DNA of 64,000 nucleotides from Kangiellaceae bacterium (GTDB lineage Bacteria; Pseudomonadota; Gammaproteobacteria; Enterobacterales; Kangiellaceae): positions 27,479 through 91,478 of the forward strand of contig JAPHTP010000106.1 in NCBI GenBank assembly GCA_026196875.1. Reading direction: 5' to 3'. The number at the start of each line of letters is the position of its first letter. The stretch's first letter is position 1. The position numbers were made by a program, and so were the translations under genes. The notes under the pieces were generated by a model, which saw only the letters and a program-made list of their open reading frames with translations, was not told where the DNA came from and searched no databases. Shown piece after piece: positions 9,103-17,836 of the stretch.

Positions 9103-11190
9103 ATGAAGATTCTACTCTCCCTATTTATCACGTTTTGTATATTTGGAGCTGAGTCTAACGCTTCTTCAAAAGACTTATTAGATTTATCTCTGACCGAACT
9201 TCTTGAAGTCAAAATAGTTACCGCGTCAAAATCTGACGATAAGCAAATGAATGCCCCCTTATCGAGTGCCATAATAACCAATGAAGAAATAATAAGCACC
9301 GGCGCTACCAGTTGGGGTGAAATTCTTCGCCTTCTTCCAGGAGTTTTTGTCAGAGAAAACAGCGCAGGGAATTCAGATGTTTTTATCCGCGGCCTTGGAA
9401 ATCTTCCTCCAAATTCACAAATGCCCATACTCGCCAATTCACTTAGTTTGGTTATGATCGATAGCCGAATTGTCTATAACTATTTTGCCGGCGGAACCTT
9501 TTGGGAAACCCTGCCGATTAGTATTTCGGATATAGATAGAATTGAAGTTGTTAGAGGTGCAGCTTCCCCATTATATGGTCCCAATGCGGTAACCGGCGTA
9601 ATACACATCATTACGAAGAGCTCGAATATAGGAGGCACGAACTCGCACACAAACCCAAATCGCTTTTACGCTGACTTTGAGTTTGGTGAGAACCAATTTC
9701 TTAGAAGCTCATTATGGTCTCAGTTCAAAAAGGGTAATTGGAATTTCAGCGCTTCAGCAAATTATTCAAAACGAGACAGAGACGTAACACAATATTATAG
9801 TTTAGTTGAAAATCAACTCGTTGATAGCGCTAGCGACTTGATTGAATTTGATACTCAACTACCCTCGCCTTTAAACCAGGTTAGATTCCCTGACGAATCA
9901 CTAGCTCAAGAAATTAAAGGAATAAACCTTACTGGCCAATACAGGTTAAGTGACGAGTACAATTTCAAAATTGCTACGGGCCTACAAAACTCGATCGCTC
10001 AAAATGCCTATTTCGAAAATGGTACAACACCACTCAACACATTTGATTCAGATTCACAATATCTTGATTTAAGTGGAGAGATGGGTTCGGTGCAGTTTCA
10101 AATATCCTATCTCGAAGGAGAGCAAATTGGGCTCGGCGTGATGGGCTGGCAATGGGATTTTGACACTCTGGACGCTAATCTAATATACAACTTTCAACTT
10201 AATCATAAATTGAAGATACGACCAGAGCTGAGCTTCCGCAGAGCGGCCTATGACGGCGAGTTTACTAATGGACAAAAATCTCTAGAAACGCTGGCGGGGT
10301 CGATTTCACTAGATTATTCACCCAACAAATCGTGGCGAACTATCTTAGGTATACGCGCAGATAATTACAAAATCCCCGACCAAACACAAACGTCATACCA
10401 AGTTAGTTTTAACTATGCACCTAGCAAAGATGCTCATTGGAGAGCCAGTTTAGTTAATTCACACCGCGCCCCTTTTATTCTAGATGTATTTCAGGAAACA
10501 TCTTTCACAACGTCAACAGGATTATTGTTCGAACTATTTGGCAATCAATCATTAGAACCGCTTGAAACTCAAAATATCGAATTAGGTGTTCGCTATAGAA
10601 TCGACGAAAATAATAGGTTTGAAGCCGAAGCTTTTAGTATCCAAAACAAAGGCTACAGTGATGTAAAACTAGTTTTCGTTGGCCAAGATGGAAGTTACTT
10701 TCGTACTACCGGGGTGTTCGATAATTTACCTTTAGAATCAAACGCGACAGGGATTACTTTTAGCTACGATCACGCATTCAGTTCGCAAACTTACATCAGA
10801 AGTTTTATGACTTTTGTTTCCGAAAACTTGCGAGATCACTCGGTTTCACCAGCAGGACCTCCAGCTGAACTTCCTCAGCTTGAACTAGTTGATCTAGATG
10901 GAAAATATTTCCCGAGCAATTACGGGGGCTTCACCTTTAACCACAAGTATGAAAAGTGGAATATTAATCTTAATGCCTACATATTCGACAAACACCAAGT
11001 TGACCACGTTATTACTCAGGCAGAAGTTAAATCTAAACTTATCCTCAACAGCAAATTTACTTATGCCTTGAGCGAAAATTCTAATTTATTCATCAATATT
11101 CGGAACCTATTTGATCAAGATTCGTTCGAATACTTATACACTGACAAGACACGAAGACGCCTCTCAATCGGTCTTCACTACAACCTTTGA
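9103..11190 (+). CDS. TonB-dependent outer-membrane receptor 1
   Basis: The 695-residue protein has a signal peptide (MKILLSLFITFCIFGAESNA), then the pre-plug motif LLDLSLTELLEVKIVTASK. A plug domain follows, with VFIRGLG and RIEVVRGAASPLYGPNAVTG, and then a long beta-barrel ending in the aromatic/leucine signature HYNL. Such receptors bring a scarce ligand (siderophore, vitamin, peptide or sugar) across the outer membrane using TonB energy. No substrate can be named. It resembles the receptors starting at 24137 and 28204 in its N-terminal motif. It stands alone, followed by yacG. Confidence 0.9.
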   Translation: MKILLSLFITFCIFGAESNASSKDLLDLSLTELLEVKIVTASKSDDKQMNAPLSSAIITNEEIISTGATSWGEILRLLPGVFVRENSAGNSDVFIRGLGNLPPNSQMPILANSLSLVMIDSRIVYNYFAGGTFWETLPISISDIDRIEVVRGAASPLYGPNAVTGVIHIITKSSNIGGTNSHTNPNRFYADFEFGENQFLRSSLWSQFKKGNWNFSASANYSKRDRDVTQYYSLVENQLVDSASDLIEFDTQLPSPLNQVRFPDESLAQEIKGINLTGQYRLSDEYNFKIATGLQNSIAQNAYFENGTTPLNTFDSDSQYLDLSGEMGSVQFQISYLEGEQIGLGVMGWQWDFDTLDANLIYNFQLNHKLKIRPELSFRRAAYDGEFTNGQKSLETLAGSISLDYSPNKSWRTILGIRADNYKIPDQTQTSYQVSFNYAPSKDAHWRASLVNSHRAPFILDVFQETSFTTSTGLLFELFGNQSLEPLETQNIELGVRYRIDENNRFEAEAFSIQNKGYSDVKLVFVGQDGSYFRTTGVFDNLPLESNATGITFSYDHAFSSQTYIRSFMTFVSENLRDHSVSPAGPPAELPQLELVDLDGKYFPSNYGGFTFNHKYEKWNINLNAYIFDKHQVDHVITQAEVKSKLILNSKFTYALSENSNLFINIRNLFDQDSFEYLYTDKTRRRLSIGLHYNL

Positions 11191-11258
11191 GTTTTGTCGC
11201 TTGAGAAACAATAACCGATATAAGATAATAACCCAATAATTTCTATCGGGAATCAGAC

Positions 11259-11459
11259 GTGACTAATTCGGCAAACAACAATTTGATTATTTCTTGCCCC
11301 ACTTGTAAAAAAAGCCTACGTTGGAAAGATTGCGAGGAACATCGTCCATTTTGTTCAAAACGCTGCCAGCTAATCGATTTAGGCGAATGGGCGAATGAAA
11401 ATCACGCTATTGCGGGAGAGAAAGTTCACGATCCTGAAGAAGAGTCAAGCAGCTTCTAG
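11259..11459 (+). CDS. yacG: YacG zinc-finger DNA gyrase inhibitor
   Basis: This 66-residue protein shows two zinc-binding pairs, [10 protein letters not shown] and [15 protein letters not shown], the exact YacG layout. YacG binds the GyrB C-terminal region and inhibits gyrase. The start is a GTG at 11259; the family N-terminus is short and variable, so it is plausible. In many gammaproteobacteria yacG lies with coaE and pilD; here it is alone, convergent with recJ. Confidence 0.92.
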   Translation: MTNSANNNLIISCPTCKKSLRWKDCEEHRPFCSKRCQLIDLGEWANENHAIAGEKVHDPEEESSSF

Positions 11460-11476
11460 TTTCGATAAGCTTGTTT

Positions 11477-13228
11477 TTACCTTACAATTTCTAACTGTTC
11501 AACTAGCAACTGGACAGTTTCATTTCCACGAAACTCGTTGATATCCAACTTATACACTAAGTGAACTTTATTGCCCGGCTGCGCCATTAATTCTTCAGGG
11601 CATCGAAAGAAGATCGCGTCTACACAAACATCATCTTTTTGAACGACCAACTTTAAATGGTTTTCACCAACAATTCGACTATTAATGACTTCAAACTCAT
11701 CATCAAATAACGGTTCTGGGAATCCTTGCCCCCAAGGACCTGCTTGACGTAATTGGTATCCGAATGTTAGCGATAGATCAGATGAATCCAACCCTGAATC
11801 GGTGACAATTTCATCTTTAATTTTTTCACCGCCCAGATGTGACTCTATGGCAGCGTGAAATGCTTCCGCAAATTCTTGGAAGTGTTTCTGTTTAATGGAC
11901 ATTCCTGCGGCCATAGAATGGCCACCAAACTTTTCAAGTAAATGAGGATGGCGGCTATCAACCAGTGCCAATACATCTCTAATATGAACGCCTTTGACGG
12001 ATCTAGCAGAACCTTTTATTGAAGGCTCATTCGAGTCATCATCTTTTGCAAAAACTATCACCGGCCGATTAATTCGATCTTTAACTCTTGAAGCAAGGAT
12101 CCCGATCACCCCTTGATGCCAATCAGGATCGAACAAGCACAAACTCAGTGGTCGATCTTTGTCATCATCAGAATCTATATTCTGCTGAAGAAACTCACCG
12201 ATATCAAAATTAGCCTGAGCGAGCATCTCTTGTTCAATGTCCTTTCGAGATTTATTTAGTTGATCGAGGCGTTGCGCTATAGGTAAAGCTTGCTCAAATG
12301 ACTCAGCCATTAAGCAAGAAATGCCAATACTCATATCGTCCAATCTACCCGCCGCATTAATCCTGGGCCCAAGGGCAAACCCCAAGTCTGATGACTGGAC
12401 TTTTCTCTCATCTTTATTAGCGACTTGCAGTATCGCTTTTATCCCTGAGCAAGCCTTTCCTGCTCGAATTCTTTTTAGTCCCTGCTCAACCAAAATACGA
12501 TTATTTTTATCAAGCACGACTACATCGGCTACTGTACCTAACGACACGATATCTAAAAGCTCCGCTAAATTTGGCTCTTCGATTTTTTGCTGTTGAAACC
12601 AGCCTTGTGATCGCATTAGTGCTCTTAAAGCGAGCATTAAATAGAAAGCAACGCCTACGCCAGCCAAATTCTTACTTGGAAAATTACAGCCTGGCTGGTT
12701 GGGATTAACGATTGCCCGAGCCGCAGGCAGTTCTTCTCCTGCTAAATGGTGATCGGTAATGACAACAGGTATACCCAGTTCATTGGCTCTGGCAACCCCT
12801 TCGACATTAGAAATTCCGTTGTCAACGGTAATGATTAAATCAGGTTTTAAACTTGATGCATACTCAACCAGTTTAACTGAAAGCCCGTAACCAAACTTGA
12901 ATCTGTCAGGTACAAGGAAGTCGATTTTTTGCGCCCCAAAACACCTTAGACTTTTCATCATAATACTAGAGCTGGTGGCTCCATCAGCGTCAAAATCACC
13001 AACAATCAATATGGACTTATTATCTTTGATGAAATCAAAAATGATGGCCGCAGCATTATCACCCCCTTTCAATTGGGACGGCGGTATCAACCCTTTTAAC
13101 TCATATTCTAAATCACTTAATTCGCTCACGCCGCGACTGGCATATATTTGCTGAATTTTTTCCGGAAAACCGGTCAGCGAAGACTCAACAGGTACTTCTT
13201 TTCGCCTAACTATCTTTCTAATTATCAT
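11477..13228 (-). CDS. recJ: Single-stranded-DNA exonuclease RecJ
   Basis: RecJ is a 5'-3' ssDNA exonuclease used in recombination and mismatch repair. The 583-residue protein is full length. It carries the DHH-phosphoesterase motifs DFDADG (78-83), TVDNGIS and DHH (159-161), the GGHSMAAG motif of the DHHA1 domain, and the C-terminal OB-like domain. It starts 12 bases after the end of the upstream gene (13241-14167), so the two form an operon. It is separated from xerD-dsbC, which precede recJ in E. coli. Confidence 0.96.
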   Translation of the reverse strand: MIIRKIVRRKEVPVESSLTGFPEKIQQIYASRGVSELSDLEYELKGLIPPSQLKGGDNAAAIIFDFIKDNKSILIVGDFDADGATSSSIMMKSLRCFGAQKIDFLVPDRFKFGYGLSVKLVEYASSLKPDLIITVDNGISNVEGVARANELGIPVVITDHHLAGEELPAARAIVNPNQPGCNFPSKNLAGVGVAFYLMLALRALMRSQGWFQQQKIEEPNLAELLDIVSLGTVADVVVLDKNNRILVEQGLKRIRAGKACSGIKAILQVANKDERKVQSSDLGFALGPRINAAGRLDDMSIGISCLMAESFEQALPIAQRLDQLNKSRKDIEQEMLAQANFDIGEFLQQNIDSDDDKDRPLSLCLFDPDWHQGVIGILASRVKDRINRPVIVFAKDDDSNEPSIKGSARSVKGVHIRDVLALVDSRHPHLLEKFGGHSMAAGMSIKQKHFQEFAEAFHAAIESHLGGEKIKDEIVTDSGLDSSDLSLTFGYQLRQAGPWGQGFPEPLFDDEFEVINSRIVGENHLKLVVQKDDVCVDAIFFRCPEELMAQPGNKVHLVYKLDINEFRGNETVQLLVEQLEIVR

Positions 13229-13240
13229 CGGTTTTTTCTT

Positions 13241-14167
13241 CTAATTTCCTAGCAATCGACCGAGCAAACTTTTGGGCTTTTCAAAAGTGATGGTTGAGTC
13301 CTGGCAAACGATAACCGGAGGGTTCTTCAAATTTTGCTGATAAGTATGCAACCACAATCCTACCACTTCAGGATACAACTCTTTCTCGCTATCTAAAGCA
13401 ATCGCAACATTAATTGCGCTTTCCAAGCTTTCTACGTCACTTAGGCTTTGATGCTTAAGAAAAGTCTTTACACAAAAAGATTTCATTAGCTCGTTTTCCG
13501 TCAATATACAGATATTATCATTTTTAATGAATGCTACATCCTCACGAGCTTCTAAATTAATAGCATCAGAGAAATGAACATTGATAACAGTTTCTGCCGT
13601 GGCTTGAGGTAAATCACCATAATCAGCCATTTGTTTTATTAACATTTGAATTTCAGTATTTAACTTTTGAAAATACTCAGAATCTCTACCTTGATATTGG
13701 TAATTAAAGAGATCTTTACCAATTAAATTTGTAACCAATTCGCTCTGCAATTCTATTTTTTTCTCACTAGTGAACAACCAACGATTTTGATCAACTAAGT
13801 AAAGCTGCTCTCCCTCATTCATCAAAACTTCATTTACTTTGGTGACTATACGGATTGCGTCATTAGGTGTTAACTCGAGCTGACCTTGCCCAATCATATA
13901 CGCACCACGGTGAGTCATTTGCACAAGCACCGGTTCACAGCTAATGGCCGTATTAATATTTTTCGAGAGTTGAAATTGTTCTGCCATGAGTAAAGTCATC
14001 GGTAGCAAATCACTTTCAAATCCTATCTCTTCACTCAGATAGGTCTGCCAATCTTGTTCCAATGCTTCAACAATCACCTTATCGGCAAATTCGTGAAACA
14101 AACCTTGCTCGATCAATTCGTGGGCCGATATTTCTGGAAGATAAACTGTCAGCGTCTTCATTGTCAT
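13241..14167 (-). CDS. Uncharacterised recJ-linked protein (possibly COG4255-type)
   Basis: This 308-residue, acidic, soluble protein has no signal peptide or membrane span. Its layout (THRGAYMIGQ, then LTPNDAIRIVTKVNEVL, then a region containing NRWLF) recalls the uncharacterised family found next to recJ in several gammaproteobacteria. Members are sometimes labelled phosphoglycerate mutase with little support; I make that link from memory only. It is immediately upstream of recJ with a 12-base gap, implying cotranscription. There are two close possible starts (14167 and 14161). No catalytic motif is evident and I assign no activity. Confidence 0.6.
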   Translation of the reverse strand: MTMKTLTVYLPEISAHELIEQGLFHEFADKVIVEALEQDWQTYLSEEIGFESDLLPMTLLMAEQFQLSKNINTAISCEPVLVQMTHRGAYMIGQGQLELTPNDAIRIVTKVNEVLMNEGEQLYLVDQNRWLFTSEKKIELQSELVTNLIGKDLFNYQYQGRDSEYFQKLNTEIQMLIKQMADYGDLPQATAETVINVHFSDAINLEAREDVAFIKNDNICILTENELMKSFCVKTFLKHQSLSDVESLESAINVAIALDSEKELYPEVVGLWLHTYQQNLKNPPVIVCQDSTITFEKPKSLLGRLLGN

Positions 14168-14239
14168 TATTCTTGTTGAGTATTTTTGTAAGCTATGTCT
14201 GTTATCTAATAATGTGTTTTATCTAATTAAATGTACTAT

Positions 14240-15496
14240 CTAGTTAAAATGCCGAGCTGTATGAAAAACATCCTTAGTAAAAGCCATTGAGTCAGCTCTC
14301 AAAAATCTCTTGATCAAAAAATCGTAGAGCCATGAGTTATGTTGCCTAACTTGATTTAAGAATGGTACCAGCTTTTGGTCAATTAATCCGTGACTTGCCA
14401 AATTGGTTGAAGAAATAATCGGCATCACGCCAGGTAATGGGTAATCTGACGCATAGAGCAAACGCTTATGCCAATGCTGGTTCCGTACAATTTGTTTGAT
14501 CTCTGTTATTTCACGGTTAAACAAATTGACAGCCGAAATATCCGCCATTAAATTATTTTCATACTGGGATTGATTCATTAATCTCGCAAATAACTCGAAA
14601 TTACTAACCTGTTTAGCAGAGTTCGTTTCAATATCTTGACTTGTACCCAGTGAAGCACAATGGGCAACGATGACTTTTACCCCAAGTTCAAGTGGCTTTC
14701 TTAAAAATAGTGGATTCGCGAGTTTTTGCAATTTCTCGCTATGTACCGCCTTTTCTTCTCCAGCGTGAGTTAGCAAAGGTAGGTTCAATTGTTCCAATTT
14801 TTCATAAAACCGGTTGCAGCGGCTTGATGAAGGATCAATATTCATTGCCGGTGGTAACCATTTAATGGCTTTGGCGCCGTTTTGAGCGCACCATTCAAGT
14901 TGTTCTAGTGCATCTTTCCGATAAGGGTGCACCGATCCAATCCATTCAAAACCACTATTCACTTTTGCCATGCGAGCGGCAAATTCATTAGGAACATAAA
15001 AAGTTGAATTTTGCTGCTCGGCTTCTCCTTTGTCATTATGAAAGTAGTCAAAAGCGAGCAACATTAAGCGGATACCTGCAGGCAAGTAGTTAAGCAGTTC
15101 TATACTTCTGGTCACATACTCATTGTCTGCAAATTCAGCCTGCTCGATACAACCAGCGTTTAAGTAAAACGCATACTGGATCCGCTGAGTAAAATTTGAC
15201 CATTTTGTCATATTAGGACTGAGCCAAATACCGCTTGTTTTACCATCTATTGCCGGATTTAATCCGTTTCCGACTAAGTGAAAATGGCAATCCCATAATT
15301 GAGAGAAATCAATCCCTTCAAATGCCTGCAGCATAAAGTCATGATTCGCCAAAAATTCTGGGAGTTTTGGAGTTAAGCAAGAATTGGAGATCGGTCCGTC
15401 AAAATACTGGTGCCATGCAATGACACCTGCCAATGAAGCAGCACCTACGCCTCCACCGACTTGGAGTCCCCTCTTTAAAAAATGGCGCCTGTTCAA
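14240..15496 (-). CDS. Tat-exported amidohydrolase-2 family metal-dependent hydrolase
   Basis: The 418-residue protein opens with a twin-arginine signal (NRRHFLKRGLQVGGGVGAAS), so it is exported folded. The TIM-barrel hydrolase features are DCHFHLVG near residue 68, LTHAGEE, VIVAHCASLG and YASDYPLPG, which supply the usual His and Asp metal ligands. Amidohydrolase-2 members include decarboxylases and lactonases; the substrate cannot be inferred here. It lies downstream of prpE across a gap with degenerate tandem repeats and is not clearly part of that operon. Confidence 0.8.
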   Translation of the reverse strand: MNRRHFLKRGLQVGGGVGAASLAGVIAWHQYFDGPISNSCLTPKLPEFLANHDFMLQAFEGIDFSQLWDCHFHLVGNGLNPAIDGKTSGIWLSPNMTKWSNFTQRIQYAFYLNAGCIEQAEFADNEYVTRSIELLNYLPAGIRLMLLAFDYFHNDKGEAEQQNSTFYVPNEFAARMAKVNSGFEWIGSVHPYRKDALEQLEWCAQNGAKAIKWLPPAMNIDPSSSRCNRFYEKLEQLNLPLLTHAGEEKAVHSEKLQKLANPLFLRKPLELGVKVIVAHCASLGTSQDIETNSAKQVSNFELFARLMNQSQYENNLMADISAVNLFNREITEIKQIVRNQHWHKRLLYASDYPLPGVMPIISSTNLASHGLIDQKLVPFLNQVRQHNSWLYDFLIKRFLRADSMAFTKDVFHTARHFN

Positions 15497-15611
15497 TCAA
15501 TTTCCCTTATTTATATTTATTATCTTATTAGCATAAACAGAATTTCTGTTTAGCAAAAGGGAAAATATTCAGTTCTCCTCAAGAGAACCTAAATTTTAGA
15601 TTCCAGGTATT

Positions 15612-15663
15612 GCATCCAAGCAAAGCATCTAAGCATAGTATCCGGACATAGCATCGGGGCATA
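15612..15663. repeat. Degenerate 13-bp tandem repeat (4 units)
   Basis: Four adjoining 13-base units follow the pattern GCATCnnnGCATA: GCATCCAAGCAAA, GCATCTAAGCATA, GTATCCGGACATA and GCATCGGGGCATA. They sit just after the prpE stop codon in the gap before the amidohydrolase gene. Confidence 0.75.
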
Positions 15664-15673
15664 GTTCAGTTGA

Positions 15674-17611
15674 TTAATCTACAACTGACGACAACGCCTC
15701 CGTTACTTTTGTTAAGGTCGTAGGATCGTCGATTGTCGCAGGCATATCATACTTCTCATGTTTGGCTATCTTCTTCATGGTGCCACGCAAAACTTTACCA
15801 GAGCGGGTTTTCGGCAAGCCATCAACCACAACAGAAGATTTATAGCTGTATACTGCGCCCAGCTGCTGCCTGACGAGCTTTATTGTCTCATTTTGAATTT
15901 CGTCGAAAGTGCCGTCTGATGTTTGAGATTTTACACCACCATTTAAGACAATTAAGGCTACTGGCTTTTCCCCCTTTAACTCACAGGGAACACCAATTAC
16001 AGCGCATTCAGCTACATCGGGGTGGCTTGCTATTACTTCCTCAATAGCCCCCGTTGAAAGCCTGTGTCCGGCCACATTGATTATATCGTCGGTACGAGAC
16101 ATCACAAAAACATAACCATTTTCGTCAATATAGCCGGCGTCTCCAGTCTCATAATACCCGTTAAATTTAGCAAAATATCCTTGCTCAAATCTTGCTGGAT
16201 TTCGCCATAGGCCTTTAAAGGTTCCAGGAGGAAGCGGTGCTTTAATCACCAATGCCCCAATTTGCCCTGTTGAAACTGGATTTCCTAGTTTATCGACCGC
16301 CTCCAATTGATAACCGGGTACCGGTCGAGTTGGAGAGCCATGAACTACTGGAAGTTGTTCTATTCCCAAGCAATTGGCACATATAGACCAGCCAGTTTCC
16401 GTCTGCCACCAATGATCGATAACCGGCACTTTAAGATTTCGCTCTGCCCAAACCAGAGTATCTGGATCAGAACGTTCGCCTGCTAGAAATAAGGCTTTTA
16501 AAGTCGATAAATCACAACCACTTTGTTTTAAAACTTGCCCATCAGGATCTTCTTTTTTAATCGCACGAATTGCCGTTGGAGCAGTAAATAAAACACCTAC
16601 CCTGTATTTATCGATAACACTCCAAAAAGCATTACAGTCAGGTGTACCTATCGGTTTTCCCTCATATAAAACAGTAGTATTCCGATTGAACAAAGGACCA
16701 TAGACAATATAAGAATGACCAACCACCCAACCGATATCAGAGGCAGCCCAAAACACCTCCCCAGGTGAAACATTATAAATATTTTGCATACTCCACTTGA
16801 GCGCGACGCAATGACCTCCATTGTCACGGATAACCCCCTTTGGCTTACCTGTTGTCCCGGAGGTATACAAAATATAGAGCGGATCTGTCGCATCTACAGC
16901 AACACAACCAACTGGCTGAGCATCAATAACAAAGTCGCTCCAGTCTACGTCTCCATTTTGGGTGATTTTAGCTTGATGTTCTTCTCTTTGAAAAATAACT
17001 TGGAAGTCAGGTTGATGAGAAGAAAACTCTAAAGCACTATCCAACAAAGTCTTATAATCAATCACTCGGTTGATTTCTATCCCACAAGAAGCAGAAATGA
17101 TTGCTTTGGGTAGCGCATCATCGATTCGAACGGCAAGCTCATTTGCCGCAAAACCACCAAATACAACTGAATGTACTGCGCCGATTCTGGCGCAAGCTAA
17201 CATAGCGATAACGGCTTGAGGAATCATCGGCATATAGATTACAACTCTGTCGCCCTTTTCAATCCCTTTGCTCATTAGTGCTCCAGCAAAAACTGCAACT
17301 TGGCCTAGTAACTCATTAAAGCTAAACGATTGACTTTTACCTGTGACCGGGCTTTCATAAATCAATGCAATTTGTTCTCCAAATCCACTTTCAACATGAC
17401 AATCCAGAGCGTTGTAACAACTATTGAGTTGTCCACCTTTGAACCAGTCCGCGACATTTCGGTCCTCGTCATTGAGCTCACAAGCTTCTATGGGCGGCTT
17501 GCTCCAGTGGATATTTTGCGCAGCTTCCAGCCAAAATTGATTGGGTTCTTTGATAGACTGTTGGTAAATAGATTCGAAAGATTTTTCGAGCGAACTCATT
17601 TGCAGGCTCAT
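15674..17611 (-). CDS. prpE: Propionyl-CoA synthetase-type acyl-CoA ligase
   Basis: The 645-residue ANL-family ligase activates a short carboxylate (probably propionate) to its CoA thioester through an acyl-adenylate. It shows the P-loop-like TSGTTGKPKG, the [14 protein letters not shown] adenylate motifs, and the C-terminal PKTRSGKVLRG with the acetylatable Lys606. The ending KHEKYDMPATIDDP and the N-terminal FWLEAAQNIHW pattern match PrpE more than Acs; a separate Acs is encoded at 36367-38310. It follows the ActP-type symporter in the same direction. AGGAGA lies before the start, and a CrbR-like half-site lies upstream. Confidence 0.85.
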   Translation of the reverse strand: MSLQMSSLEKSFESIYQQSIKEPNQFWLEAAQNIHWSKPPIEACELNDEDRNVADWFKGGQLNSCYNALDCHVESGFGEQIALIYESPVTGKSQSFSFNELLGQVAVFAGALMSKGIEKGDRVVIYMPMIPQAVIAMLACARIGAVHSVVFGGFAANELAVRIDDALPKAIISASCGIEINRVIDYKTLLDSALEFSSHQPDFQVIFQREEHQAKITQNGDVDWSDFVIDAQPVGCVAVDATDPLYILYTSGTTGKPKGVIRDNGGHCVALKWSMQNIYNVSPGEVFWAASDIGWVVGHSYIVYGPLFNRNTTVLYEGKPIGTPDCNAFWSVIDKYRVGVLFTAPTAIRAIKKEDPDGQVLKQSGCDLSTLKALFLAGERSDPDTLVWAERNLKVPVIDHWWQTETGWSICANCLGIEQLPVVHGSPTRPVPGYQLEAVDKLGNPVSTGQIGALVIKAPLPPGTFKGLWRNPARFEQGYFAKFNGYYETGDAGYIDENGYVFVMSRTDDIINVAGHRLSTGAIEEVIASHPDVAECAVIGVPCELKGEKPVALIVLNGGVKSQTSDGTFDEIQNETIKLVRQQLGAVYSYKSSVVVDGLPKTRSGKVLRGTMKKIAKHEKYDMPATIDDPTTLTKVTEALSSVVD

Positions 17612-17734
17612 ACTTTTGTCTCCTGGACTGAAAATTGATCGAAGCTCTCCATCCAGCTACGCAGTCGCCATTGGGAGATCCTCCGCGACCGTCGGAAAGA
17701 CACTCTTTTTTTGTTTTCGTTTTAAGTTAGGTGC

Positions 17735-17750
17735 CAGACCTTTAGTCTAA
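17735..17750. promoter_or_regulatory. Putative CrbR-type half operator upstream of prpE
   Basis: CTTTAGTCTAA (17740-17750) is identical to the right 11 bases of the palindrome found before acs and the porin. The left arm AGAC is present but shifted one base outward. It lies about 130 bases upstream of the prpE start. Confidence 0.4.
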
Positions 17751-17795
17751 ATCTTTATTTTTTAAAGACGCTTTTGGAAGTATTTTTTAGAAGGC

Positions 17796-17817
17796 TCCCG
17801 TCCAGAATAAGACGGGA
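17796..17817. repeat. Hairpin after the symporter gene
   Basis: TCCCGTC and GACGGGA form a perfect 7-bp stem with an 8-base loop, 20 bases beyond the actP stop codon. There is no adjoining T run, so it may stabilise the message or weaken readthrough into prpE. Confidence 0.45.
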
Positions 17818-17836
17818 ACCTGGTGCTTTTTATATT

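Noticed and set aside
15612..15663. CRISPR array
   Set aside because: The units are 13 bases, adjoining and without spacers; no cas genes are present.
15674..17611. Second acetyl-CoA synthetase
   Set aside because: C-terminal and N-terminal signatures and linkage fit PrpE better; a typical Acs exists at 36367-38310.
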